This document shows, in pieces, positions 36,501 through 47,212 of a stretch of DNA of 64,000 bases (position 1 is its first letter; each line of letters begins with the position of its first letter). Below the pieces are notes generated by a model. The model was not told the origin of the DNA. It saw only the letters and a program-made list of their open reading frames with translations, and did no database searches. The DNA is from Portulaca oleracea (taxonomy: Eukaryota > Streptophyta > Magnoliopsida > Caryophyllales > Portulacaceae), in assembly GCA_029582165.1 (NCBI GenBank), contig CM055882.1, positions 14,331,001 through 14,395,000 on the forward strand, given 5' to 3'. The translations under genes and the position numbers were made by a program.

Positions 36501-37571
36501 GCACCGACTTTTTCACTTTGTCATGGAGGACCAGTGCAGAAGTGACCAAGTGCAAGTAGTACAAAGCAACAAAGTAACCATCGAAAGCAAGAAGTTTGGT
36601 TTCTGCAGCATCGTTCAACCAGGCCCCGGAAAAACCAAAAATAGCATTGAAATGGCCGGAAGGAACTTTTCCTTGTACTGAGGATTTTTGATTCAGTAAC
36701 TCTGACATCTGCAGTAGCAGAAAGGGAAGGTTTAAGCTTCAGCTTCACAAAGTACATTAATTCCACAAGACAATCAGAACAACATTACAAGCCTCTGAGG
36801 ATTTTTGGTTATCCATCATACATGGCTCTCATTCAAAAACATGCTCAAAGCTCATTCTTGTGGGCAATCATAATATTACTTACTATGGGCAACAAACTAG
36901 CCAATTATATTTACTGTATCAAGGCTTTCTGGATATCTAGAATTCACAAATTTGGAAAATTTTCCAGGATTTGCATATTAATTTGTGTAATCTACAAATG
37001 GATAACAAAAGAATTGATTGTGATTTTTGTTATTGGTAGGATTTACTTGATTACACACGAGCAGTATTTCGCGATGATTTGAGGTGTAAACACTATGATC
37101 ACCCAATTAAACAAGTACAGCAAATCAGTAATTCATAGTCCACTAAATTAAACAAAAATTCCATCTTCAAAGATTTGATTACGATGATATACTAATTTCG
37201 CCCCAAATCATCAGTCTTTTACATGATCGATCAATCAATCAATCAATCAATCAATAATCCGATAAAATGAAAGAATTAACCCAAACGAAAGAAGGAACCT
37301 TGTTGAATTCAAGAACATCAGACTTGAACCGCATTTGCTCGCCTTTATCACACCTGACATCGCAGGAAACACCAGGCACAGTAACACCGCCGCCGGCGAC
37401 CGGAAGTAGGAGGTCTCTCCGGTGAGACTCGTCCAAAACAACAAGCCTCTCTTTCTTAGCAAACTTCAACCTGAAATCGGAGGTCAAATCAAACCCTAAC
37501 CCTAACGCTTCAACTGCCTGCACTTCAATCGGCTTCTTCTCCTCCTCCTTTTCCACCACCCAATCCTCCAT
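33582..37571 (-). CDS. MACPF domain-containing protein, CAD1/NSL1 family, At1g14780-like
   Basis: Exons in reading order: 37571-37299, 36708-36470, 36084-35886, 35797-35720, 35635-35452, 34963-34797, 34298-33582; phases close at 618 aa (family ~560-630). Starts MEDWVVEKEEEKKPIEVQAV, then AVEALGLGFDLTSDFRLKFA, a plant MACPF opening. The MACPF signature YGTHIIVGFAVGG lies near residue 178. Further family blocks: MSELLNQKSSVQGKVPSGHF, FVPITSLLAGIPGSGYLSHA, PRQWAPLYNELP, VGLRLYLEGKHCNQLAIHAQ, and the C-terminal SGVYPNGPPVP and GHWLVTAAKLVTDVGKIGLH. No N-terminal signal peptide is seen, as in other plant members. Arabidopsis CAD1 and NSL1 restrain salicylate-dependent cell death; the At1g14780 branch is less studied, so the role here is inferred. 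Pore formation by plant members is not established. No lesions seen. Confidence 0.93.
34340..34655. repeat. Tandem pair of SINE-like repeats in MACPF intron 6
   Basis: Two ~155-bp copies (about 34340-34500 and 34501-34655) share AAAATCCAAA.TCC, GTGTGGAGGGGTCTCACATA, CAGTCT.ACCCCTGAATTTT, AGAGAGACTG.TTCC and AAGAT.TAAAAA.CATTCA. Related single copies lie at 28262-28380 and 23137-23362. The wording resembles retroposed plant repeats, but no RNA polymerase III boxes were confirmed. Confidence 0.7.
37230..37256. repeat. (AATC)n microsatellite in MACPF intron 1
   Basis: About six TCAA/AATC units, followed by TAATCCG. Confidence 0.85.
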
Positions 37572-37870
37572 TGCTACCTATCTACCTACCACACTATAAA
37601 CTAGCTAGCTACCTGCAACTTTCTTACAGCAGAAATTCAGCGACAAAATTGCGAAATTGGGGATGAGATTGAAGAGAACGGGAAGTGAGAATTAGGGTTT
37701 TTGATGGATTGGTTAGTTGAATTAGACGGATTTGATCGCCAATTTTGACTAGGCAACAGCAGCAGCCTCTGTGCCAGAATAGAGAGAGAAAGTAGAGAGA
37801 TATAAAGAAATGAAGAGAGAATGATGAATTGGATGATGGAAAAGAGAGAAAGAGACACGCAACGGGCGAG
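37572..37870 (-). promoter_or_regulatory. Probable 5' leader / core promoter of the MACPF gene
   Basis: Read on the minus strand the region is CT-rich (TTTCTCTCTTTTCC, CTTTCTCTCTCT) between about 37780 and 37860, as expected around a plant transcription start. No clear TATA box was identified. Confidence 0.35.
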
Positions 37871-39665
37871 GGGTGGTGGGGCCCCGCTTACTGAATTGTT
37901 TGACTGGGAAAACGATGTTGATTGCTTGCTTTTTACCCAGTCAACATAGTGTAATTCTTTATTATAAAATTTCCATTTTTGGAAAACAATCCAAAAAATA
38001 TTATTTATGAAACTTTGAGAGAGATTATAAAGTTTTAATTAAATTAGGGATGGTATTTACCGTTATTCATGGAGCATATATACAATTATCTAAGGATAAT
38101 ATATGTATGACTGAAAAGATCTTTAAAAAACTCTAAAAAAAAATACTGAGATATACCTAATACCCTATGTTCAAAAAAGATATTCAGATTTCGAGCTGGG
38201 TTTGTCGACTTACATTTAGTTCACAAGCTTCTTATGTCAAGTTTGAACTAATATTTATTGGAAAGTGAATAGTGCAGCTGATTGATTTTTTAAATTAGAC
38301 ATTTCTTGTCATAAACTATACGATGGAGTCACCTAGAAAATATGAAGTTCGGTAAAATTATGTATGAGGATAAAGTGAAAAGATTTCTTGTGAGAAGAAA
38401 CCTTTAATCACTTATTTTCGATTACCTTCTTAGAAAGGAAAAAAAAAACTTGTGATGTGAAATGAGTATTTTAGTTTGAGGTTTTGGGATTAACTTGGGG
38501 GTATTTGGTACAAAGAAGTTGGGAGTGAGAATGGAAATACATAAATTGGTGATACAATTACCATATTTATTTTATGGAATTGGAAATTGTAACAATTGGG
38601 GGAATGAGAATGAGAATAAAAATTTTCAATTCCCAATAATCTATTACTAGGGAGGGGATTGTAATTTATATTGAAAATTCATAACCAAATGTTAAATAAC
38701 AATACTATTCCTGTACTTAATTAATATTATATTATAAATACATCTCATCAATTTAAATTACTCGATGATTATTTAGGAAATGCGTACCGATTCCCAATCC
38801 TACTCCTAGTTATTCTCGTTGTTGCGTCGACTTTCGGTTTCTAGATCTATCATCCTAGTGGTTTTCAGTCAAGCCTTGTGTTTTGCCTCCCAAGATTTCA
38901 TTGTTGGTCTTTCGCTCTTGGTACTTTGTCTATTTCTTATTGCCATTATTGGTGACTTTTCAGTCTTGGTTTTATTTTTATCACCTTGTTTGTTGGTGCT
39001 AGCTCTGGCAGTGTATAGCTCTTCTTCTAGACTTTTTTTTAGGATTTTTGTTTTTAACTTTTGTAGTTTAGTTTCTTGTTCCTTTTGATTAGTTACCTGA
39101 TCATGGAGAGAAGTTTTTTAATCACAAGTTGGCCCTCTCACCAATTTATCCTGTCGAGGGTGGACCTTCCCATTTATCCTGTATTTCAAGAAAATAATAT
39201 AGCAAAATCAAATAAAACTTATATCACAATAGAAATAGCAAAATATCTTAGAATTTGACAAAAACAATAGATAATTCTTCTCATTCCTTTTAAAATTATA
39301 CTATTTATTGTGTTACTTACTTTCTTTCTTACGAAATCAATAAATATTGTTTCCTTCTCATTTCATATGTTAGCCAAATATATGTGTCAGTCAAACATTG
39401 AAAACTTTAACCAGTAATTTCTCAGTATATACAATGTCCTAATATCCCAAACTATTATCATTATATTAATAGCGAAAAGTATTATTATATGAAGTGTTAT
39501 AGTTTTTTGGTAAGATATAATACATAAAATTGTTCATCAAAGAAAGAAAATGAAAATTGTGAAAACTTTAATAAATGAGAGATCAAATGGAAAGAAGAAG
39601 AGGATAGGTATAAGGCTTTTAGCCGGTATTTAATTCTATTACTCATTGTTAGAATATGACACAAT
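37871..39665. other. Intergenic DNA, no gene supported
   Basis: AT-rich. At about 38498-38700, GGGGGTATTTGGTACAAAG and an inverted partner (ATAACCAAATGTTAAATAAC) suggest a decayed MITE. A hydrophobic open frame at 38819-39088 has no family resemblance. Confidence 0.45.
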
Positions 39666-39910
39666 AAGTATATCATAGTAACATGCAACGAAAGTTCCTA
39701 TCAAAGATACAAAGAAGGTCTTTTGTCGTTCAAAATGCTCTCTATGAGGCTTCCCCCGCTTCCCAAGGCCATCGTCGTTGTTGTCTGTTAATGGCGGCGC
39801 CGACTGTCGTCCTTTCTTTCCCCTTCTCCATCCTTCGCTCAATCCTCCTTCCTCTTCCTTTCTGGCTTTGCTCTTCTCAGTCCTTTTTCCAGCGTTTCAG
39901 TTTTCGCCTG

Positions 39911-39911
<1 letters not shown>

Positions 39912-39941
<30 letters not shown>

Positions 39942-39968
39942 CTTCTTCTTCTTCTTCTTCTTCTTCTT
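39912..39968. repeat. (TTC)n microsatellite in the LINE-derivative 5' region
   Basis: About 18 uninterrupted CTT/TTC units on the plus strand. Confidence 0.97.
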
Positions 39969-40199
39969 TGTGTTCAGTTTCGTCTCGGGGTGAGTGTTTT
40001 TCCGGCTCAGTCTTTGGTTACTTGTTTCTTCTCCGACTCTCAGGTGGGCTAGCTTCTCTTTTGGCGCTGGGCTATGGCGTCTCGATGTCTCTGGTTCGTT
40101 TCTTGATGTGCCTGGTTCTCAGAAGTTGAGGGGTCTAGGGTTCTAGCCTTTTACGTAAAGGTTTGATTTCTTTTTCATCAAGCTCTGGTTTTGTTTGTG

Positions 40200-41142
40200 G
40201 TGGTGGGCATGGATCTCTCAGTTTCAAGCTCTATCCTCTCCCCAGGTCTCTTAGATAGGTATGCTGCTTTTCAATTTGAATTGAAATCTTTATCTTGTTT
40301 CATCTTTGGGAAGGATAGTTTTGTTGTCCCAATTGCTTTGTTTGATAGAGCAAAGGCAGTTATAGAACTTTTATGTGAATTGAAGAGGTATTGTGCCTCT
40401 CCCCTTTGGGTGAGGGGTTCTGGCTATTTTTTCAGTTTTTGTTGACAATTTACCGATGGGTGTTAGCTTATCCTAGTTAGAAAAGTTATTCAAAAATTTT
40501 GGTGTTATTTTTTATGTTTACATTCCTCGAAAATATGGGAGAAACGGGAACCGTTTTGGGTTTGTTCGGTTTTAAAGACAAGCATGCTAGTTCTTGAGCT
40601 ATTCAAGGTCTTAATAGGAGGGTGTTCAAGGGGTCTGTGTTGAGTGTCCCCTAGGCTGATGGTGTTTGGTGGGTAATGGTAAGGTGGTCACTTCTGATAG
40701 CAATCGTACCATTAGTGATCCACTTATCCCCTCTGATGTTGATTTATGTTCTGTTTTGCCTCCAAATTCTAAGGACTTTGTCCTCTAGGCTCCAAAATTG
40801 AAAAATCATCGGAAGAGTAACCTCAATATAATGTGCAATTCCAAATGGCGTTTAGTTAGACAAGCAACTTACAGGGTCGTTTCATCAAGGAGCTTCGGTC
40901 TTTATAAAGGGAAGAAAAAATGCCTCAAAAGACAAGAGTCCAACAATGAAGATGATTTAGAGATTGGTAGTGATGCTTTGAAGGTTCCCGTGGAAATATG
41001 CTTGGATAAATTGGACAACGAGGCACGCAGAACGGCAAAGGTTGGATGTAAATTGGGTGTCATTCATGATGAAGGAGAAATTGCTGCAAAGAAATTTAGA
41101 GACGATTTGCTGGAGGAAAAGAAGACAAAAGTGAAGACTTAA
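40200..41142 (+). pseudogene. LINE ORF1 remnant with RRM motif
   Basis: An open stretch from ATG 40200 (MDLSVSSSILSPGLLDRYAA) is followed after a stop by VFYVYIPRKYGRNGNRFGFV (about 40507-40566). This contains an RNP1-like RFGFVRF, as in the RRM of some plant LINE ORF1 proteins. A further open piece (40798-41142) ends with NEARRTAKVGCKLGVIHDEG and KKFRDDLLEEKKTKVKT, resembling the charged C-terminus of such ORF1 proteins. Stops and frame changes separate the pieces, so no full ORF1 protein can be made. Confidence 0.65.
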
Positions 41143-41386
41143 ATTTAATTTGTTGTTTTTATGTTTTCGTGAGCTGATCGCTTTTGTCTATTTATGTTGT
41201 GCATCCTGTATTGTTTCTATTGTCTTGTTTTGACAGTGATTGTATGTGAACTCTTACCTATTTCTGGGCTATAAATAATCGAAAAAAAGTATATCATAGT
41301 AAAATTCAATATTTTCCAACTTCACTCCCTTTAACTTATAAATATTGTGTCCAAAATTCTTATGGTTTTCAACTATTATGGAATCA

Positions 41387-41530
41387 TCTCAACCAAAAGT
41401 TTAAACTGATGATTGAAGCCCCAGTAGTAGTTTTTACCTTGCCCAAATGAGGTATGACTCTGCTACCATGTGAAACTATCTCAACCAAAATTTTAAGTTG
41501 ATGGTTGAAGCCCCAGTAGTAGTTTTATAC
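41387..41530. repeat. Two-copy tandem repeat (~92-bp period)
   Basis: CTCAACCAAAAGTTTAAACTG followed by GAAGCCCCAGTAGTAGTTTT recurs as CTCAACCAAAATTTTAAGTTG followed by GAAGCCCCAGTAGTAGTTTT. A diverged single copy is at about 30018-30090 in RhoGDI intron 3 (GTCAACTAAAAGTTTAAGCT). Confidence 0.75.
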
Positions 41531-42025
41531 TCTAACAACTATGATGTTTTCTTTTGCCAACCAATTTTTTATTAAAAGAAAGAAAGTGTTGAATTGATTA
41601 CCTACTGCGAACCTAACGCAAATCCAAGAAACGGGCCGGGTCTGCTGCTGGTGGGCCATTACTTGACGTCACTGTTGAATACTAGTTCAAATGCCCGATC
41701 TGTTGGTCTTCTTCATGTTTCTAAATTATCCCAATTCTATCTATGTTTCTGAAATTTCCGTCTTTCTTTTTTCTCATATTTAACAATTATTTCTTTTCAT
41801 GGGTGTTGTTGAAATTTGACAGTACAGTGTTATGGCAATCGTGCAACTTTCGTTCAAAAATACTACGCAAGACTTCAAGGGGTTTCCTTGTAAGATAAAA
41901 TCACGCGTTTAACACTACAAAATTAAATGTATTGTATTTTTAGAATAGTCCATAATCCATATCATTTAAAATGATAAAAATATTAGTGTATATATACAAT
42001 ATCTTGCTTCACACTATCCTAAATA
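41531..42025. other. AT-rich intergenic DNA, no gene recognised
   Basis: No coding frame, element end or structured repeat was identified. Confidence 0.5.
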
Positions 42026-42203
42026 CTACCCCTGTCCCTAATTTATTGTCAAAAAAACTATTTTTATAAGTCCAAAGTGTTTAGGAATTTATGTAAAAAA
42101 TTTATAGTTTGACATATATGCCCTTACACCACATAGAAAATTGGGAAAGAAAATTGGGACAATGTAGTTAGAAAATTTGACACTCATCTAGGGACGGAGG
42201 TAG
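42026..42203. mobile_element. Stowaway-type MITE with TA duplication
   Basis: 178 bp. Left end CTACCCCTGTCCCTAATTT and right end (reverse complement) CTACCTCCGTCCCTAGATG, close to the Stowaway consensus CTCCCTCCGTCCC. TA occurs on both sides (42024-42025, 42204-42205). Non-autonomous Tc1/mariner-related. Confidence 0.9.
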
Positions 42204-42249
42204 TACAAGCTTAATTTTTATGACAAAATTTGTCGACTAATTAATGTTC

Positions 42250-42516
42250 TCTCCTTCCTATATTATCTGTTAGGTATTAATTGTTTCACAACCTTCAATG
42301 TCTATCTTTGCCTAACAATTTCTCGTATAACATTTTATCAAAAAAAGACAATATTATACTTTTATGACAATATTTTTCGTTACAAACCTAATGATAGTAC
42401 TTTTGTATGATAAAATATTATATATGTTGAGAAATTAATGGTCTATATTTTAAAAATTTAATTGATACGTAGATTTAAGTGACAGATAAAATGGGAAGGA
42501 GAAGGTACTTTGTTTA
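42250..42516. repeat. Dispersed Stowaway-like repeat, copy 1
   Basis: TTCTCTCCTTCCTATATTATC at the left and GATAAAATGGGAAGGAGAAGG at the right form inverted ends. The interior aligns with 62932-63145 over most of its length (TAACAATTTCTCG, GACAATATTATACTTTTATG, TAGTACTTTTGTATGATAAA). Likely a diverged Stowaway-like MITE pair. Confidence 0.6.
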
Positions 42517-42600
42517 TTTCTTAATATTTATCACCCTGGAAATTGAGCAAATAACTATATGTTATAAATTTTGACAGTAAATTTAGTAATAAATATATAT

Positions 42601-42603
<3 letters not shown>

Positions 42604-42652
<49 letters not shown>
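42604..42652. repeat. (TA)n microsatellite
   Basis: Uninterrupted TA run of ~49 bp. Confidence 0.97.
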
Positions 42653-42656
<4 letters not shown>

Positions 42657-44253
42657 AGTACTTTCATGAAACTTAATATAGTCTTATAATTTTTTTCAAA
42701 AATATATGGTTAGCAATTGATGGTTAAAGCTTTGTATTAGAGAATGTAAAAAGTCAAAAAAAACAAATATTAAAAAATAATGGTAATATAACTTTCAAAG
42801 ATAGCATTGTAATATAAATTTCTAACCTACGTGGTCTATTTAATATAATATAGTGCATGTGTGTACTTTTTCTCATAAAATCTACCTTAAAATATTATCG
42901 GTTATAATCTCATTAATTTTTGCTTAAAAAGAAAGAAATATCAGTCGATTTCGTCAATAGTAGAGTATATTGTGGAACATATATCTGTAGTTAACATCCG
43001 CAAAGCAAAGATACACTCTCTTACCAAAAAAGAGCCGATCATGAAATTAAAAATTTCATTACTGGGGATAGAATGCTCGCTTCCTACTGAACTAAATAAA
43101 TTAGAATATAATATAAGTACGTATGAGATCAATTATTTTTATTTATAGTAATTTAGTAGTATTTTTAAATATTATTTTCTTACAATAATTTTTTAAAGTT
43201 TTTTTAAAATAAAGAATTTTTTAAAATTATATACGATATTTTATTTAATGAAGTTATACTTAATGAAGGTTGTCCATGTTACAATGTAATCATCTTTATA
43301 TTAATTACACTATAGCTCATGATTTAGTCCATTTGAGGATTCTTCATATAAATATAGATAGTCAAAATAGTTGTCTCGGATAGTGAATGATTTTTTCATG
43401 TGAATGTGGACTTACCTTTCAAGCTAATTTTTCGGTGATTAAAAATCTAAAAGAAATAAACAAACGTTTGTAAAAAAATTAACAACCATATATTATTTAT
43501 GTACCAAAAAAATAATGTTATAATTTCATTTAATAGCTTGAAAATAATGTTAGAGTTTTCTTTTTGAGATTTATAATACAATATATTTTATTTCCTCCGA
43601 AAATGTCAAGAAAGGAAATTAAAAATAAAAAATAATTAAAATAATGGTATGACTTTGTCTAATTGATCCAAAAAACTAGGTTATTTATTTCCAAACTTTA
43701 AGATGCAGTGATTTTTATATTTTTAATTTCAACCAAAATTACTAAAAAAGGAAATAAAAAATAGATACCTCAAAAAAACTTTTTAAAAATAAAAAAAGAG
43801 TTACAAAGAAAAAATAACACTACCATAAATTACTAAAGTGTTGTTTTTATATTATTTTGGTTATGTTTCAACCAAAATTTATAGTATGTAATGAACTTAT
43901 TAATTTAGACAAAAATAAAGTGGAAAACTTCAATTCAAGTTAATTAAAAATTGAAAATAAATTAAAATTCTTGATAAGCAGTCACTAATGAAAATAAAAT
44001 AGATAGAAAGTATGACACAAATGCAATGGGTGTGTGCGTGAAGCCCCTTGTGCCCAAGTAAACGAAATGAAAAGAGAAAAACAGAAAAAGAAATGATTAC
44101 ATGGCAAATAGGCAATTGAGAGCAGAAACGGGTGGGGTGGGGGATCACTATAGATTGCTACAATGTGGACATTTCTATTTTTTAAAGGTTATAAATTATT
44201 GATTATAGATTTCATACAAACAGCTAATATCTGTTATATTTTTTTTTTTCAAA
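42653..44253. other. AT-rich intergenic DNA, no gene recognised
   Basis: Long A/T-dominated sequence with short unsupported open frames. No element ends identified. Confidence 0.5.
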
Positions 44254-44642
44254 AATGATATACATCTTGTTGCAAGATGGTTGTTAACCATCTTACATTT
44301 CATCTAAATCACTTATAAAATTAAATGTAAGTATATTTAAATCATTATAAAGTTATGTTTCATTACTTTGAGGGTTATTACAACTTATAAATAATATAAA
44401 CATAATTATTTATTAGTATTTTTCACAAATACAAAACTATGCATAAAATTTGCATTTTCTAATATGATTGATAAAATTAAGCTATTATTTATATTTTTTG
44501 ACCTTCTTAATAAGTATTATACTCTTATAGTTGATAAATATATATAATTTTTAGAAAAAATATTATTAAAAGTTACAAATATGTGAAATATGGACAATTC
44601 ATGATAATTATTAACTATCTTGAAGCAAGATGTGTATCATTG
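44254..44642 (+). mobile_element. MITE with AATGATACACATCTTG-type inverted ends, copy 1
   Basis: Left end AATGATATACATCTTGTTGC and right end AGCAAGATGTGTATCATTGA form inverted repeats of ~35 bp. The left half (CCATCTTACATTTCATCTAA, then AATCACTTATAAAATTAAAT) matches the reverse complement of about 56110-56310 closely. No coding capacity. Confidence 0.7.
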
Positions 44643-45646
44643 ATGTCTATTTTTTTAATCGTGAAATATCAACTTAATTGATTGATAACCATACAATACT
44701 TCTTTTTTTCCCCTTCAACAATCACAAGCGTTTAATTAACATTTTGATATTGAATTTTACTTGCGAAAAAGGTTAATTGGAGAAGGACCCTCCAAATCAA
44801 AAGAGCAACATAAAATCCAAAAAAATGGACCATAATAAGAGAAGGACTTTTTAGACATGGTAATGAATTTGATTAAAATATGTCACTTTTTATTTTCTTA
44901 ATTCCATGCATTGTTTTTTTTTTTTTTTTTTGTCAATGATGGGGGTCACGTCTTATAATTAAGAAATGTACACATGTAGAGAACTGGATCTGTACACCCT
45001 GGTCACTAATAAGCCATCAATTCGGAAGTCCAAACCAGAATTGCTAGCAACATTTATCGCAATGTTTCCTCGTTAAATTTTAGTATGATACTAAAACTTT
45101 TTTTAGTATTTTTATTTATATGTGATTTATTTTTCAGACATATTTTATAGCAATTATCAATTTAAATAATAATTAAAAATTAATAAATAAATTATACAAT
45201 AATTATACTCTCATTATTTCTGTAATTTCTTTGGACAAATTATCTTCAAAATTAATTTAGATAATATAATAGTGAAGGATTTTAAAATCTATATTTATTT
45301 TCAATATTGTTTTAATTACACATAATAAAGAATAGTAGTATTTTTTATTAGTCAATGTCAATAAATGCAAATAACTATATAATTACCTTCGAATCTTTTT
45401 CAATAACATGCAAAAAAATATTTAAACATCGGAATAAATGATTAAGATAGTAGAAACTATTGTATAAACATTAAACATAATGTTAATGTAAACTTATTTT
45501 CATTAAATAAGTATAAATTTTTTATGAAAATAATTAAAATAAAAAAAGGTTAGAGAAATTATGAAACAGTACATTTCTAGTAGTAAATAATTAACATTAA
45601 AAGATAAAAGTTGACATATGTATAGATGTGGTGAGTCTCATGGTTG

Positions 45647-45648
<2 letters not shown>
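44643..45648. other. AT-rich intergenic DNA, no gene recognised
   Basis: Contains a T-run at ~44913-44931. No structured element or coding frame. Confidence 0.5.

Positions 45649-45690
<42 letters not shown>
45649..45690. repeat. (TA)n microsatellite bordering the foldback element
   Basis: TA run directly adjoining the left end of the foldback. Confidence 0.97.
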
Positions 45691-45694
<4 letters not shown>

Positions 45695-46409
45695 AATTGA
45701 TATAATGAGAACAAAGATTTTGTGAGAAGAAAAGCATCGCAAATCATAACCATTGGTTCCAAGATCAAGGATATGTATTAATCTTGCTTTTTTCTTGTTG
45801 GGAAAATGTGAATAATAAATGATACAACCTTTTTTTTTGTTGGCTGGGAAAAAGAGAGCAATTAATGTAGTGTGATTTCCAATGACATGCTAATTAATTC
45901 GCAACTCTAGAGAACTCAGAATGAACATCAACTATACCCAAAATGAGTATCAATTTTACCATAAATGAACGTCAACTATACCATAAATGAACACCACATT
46001 TACCCAGAATGAAAATCAACTATATCATAAACGAACGTCACTATACTATACGTTCGTTTATGGAATAGTTGATGTTCATTCTGGGTATATGTGGTGTTCA
46101 TTTATGGTATAATTGATGTTCATTTATGGTAAAGTTGATGTTCATTTATGGTAAAGTTGATGTTCATTCTGGGTATAGTTGATGTTCATTTTGAGTTCTC
46201 TAGAGCTCCGAATTAATTAGCATGTCATTGAAAATCACACTGCACTAATTGCTCTCTTTTTCCCAGCCAACAAAAAAAAAAGGTTGCATCATTTATTAGT
46301 AACATTTTCCAAACCAAAAAAAAAAAGCAAGATTAATACCTATCCTTGATCTTGGAACCAATGATTATAATTTGCTAAGCTTTTTTTTCTCACAAAATCA
46401 TTCTTTCTC

Positions 46410-46411
<2 letters not shown>
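45691..46411. mobile_element. Large foldback element with ~355-bp arms containing tandem repeats
   Basis: The left arm (AGGGAATTGATATAATGAGA onward) and the right arm read in reverse complement (ATAATGAGAAAGAATGATTT onward) run parallel to the centre near 46044 at roughly 90% identity by eye. Shared blocks include TTGGTTCCAAGATCAAGGAT, GTTGGCTGGGAAAAAGAGAG and AATGACATGCTAATTAATTC. The inner ~150 bp of each arm consists of ~22-bp units of ATGAACATCAACTATACCC type. There is almost no loop. Both outer borders are (TA)n tracts, so a target duplication cannot be read. No coding frame. Confidence 0.85.

Positions 46412-46460
<49 letters not shown>
46412..46460. repeat. (TA)n microsatellite between foldback and LINE
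   Basis: TA run between the right foldback end and the LINE 5' region. Confidence 0.97.
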
Positions 46461-46463
<3 letters not shown>

Positions 46464-47212
46464 CGGAAAGAGAGAGAGAGGCGATTCAGGCGACCGTCAA
46501 GGCGATTCAGTCGTCGACCAAGGCGACCGCCAGGGTACTAAGCTTCCTTTCTCAATCGTCGATCTAGCGATACAGGCGAGAGAGGGGATTCCCGAGCACT
46601 CGATCTAGGCGTATCGAGCGACTCTGTCATTTGGAGACACCGGAGACGACAGAGACAGCAAAAATCGGCGACAGCAACGGACGATCTAGCTCGAGCTTCC
46701 ACCACAATACCAATCCCTCTCTAAATCAGAAGAACGAAATCATGGTTAGTGCTTGAACTGAGATCCAACTTGCGAATTGGAATTGGGATTCGTTGCTTTT
46801 GCAGAGTAAAACTTCTGATCTGCTTCTCAAGTTGGATTGGATTTTATTCTTGTGAACTAGTTCCATTTTCTAGGTTTCAATTGGGTTACTCGATTAAAAC
46901 TGAATCTGGAACTGGAAATTTGGTATCGTATTCGACCCTATTGAGCAATCTGTTTGGAATAGTTGGTCTTAATCGTTCACATTGATTTTGATTGTTTATA
47001 ATCGATCGAACGGGTACTGAATATGGGTTTTTGAATTGGGGGCTGAACGGGTTCCATGTCAACTCCTGGGAATCGCTTAATCTGGCATTGATTTTTGATT
47101 TTTTGGCAATTGAATTCTGGGGTCTTCCTCTGGTCTGGGTTCACTGCTGGGACTCTTGCTCAGTCTGAATTGTGCCATGGAATTGAGCTGTGTTTAGCCT
47201 AATCGACCCGAA

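Larger units (their letters stand above)
39682..41286 (+). mobile_element. ORF1-only (HAL1-like) LINE derivative with 16-bp target duplication
   Basis: 1605-bp insert ending in a short A-tail (ATAATCGAAAAA), flanked by perfect 16-bp duplications AAGTATATCATAGTAA (39666-39681, 41287-41302). This shows target-primed reverse transcription. The 5' third is pyrimidine-rich with a (TTC)n tract, like a LINE 5' UTR. The middle and 3' part carry ORF1 remnants (RRM core then a charged C-terminus), followed by a ~145-bp 3' UTR. No endonuclease or reverse transcriptase is present, so it was mobilised in trans or is internally deleted. Confidence 0.85.

Noticed and set aside
38819..39088. Hydrophobic 89-aa open frame
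   Set aside because: Low-complexity Leu/Ser/Phe-rich translation from T-rich DNA, no recognisable domain, no clear neighbours or signals. Treated as chance.
39683..40129. 148-aa open frame with a poly-Ser run
   Set aside because: The Ser run is the (TTC)n microsatellite. The frame lies in the pyrimidine-rich 5' region of the LINE derivative and has no family resemblance.
45649..46460. CRISPR-like or centromeric repeat array
   Set aside because: Units are degenerate, arranged as mirror-image arms and of plant transposon type. No spacer-repeat structure.
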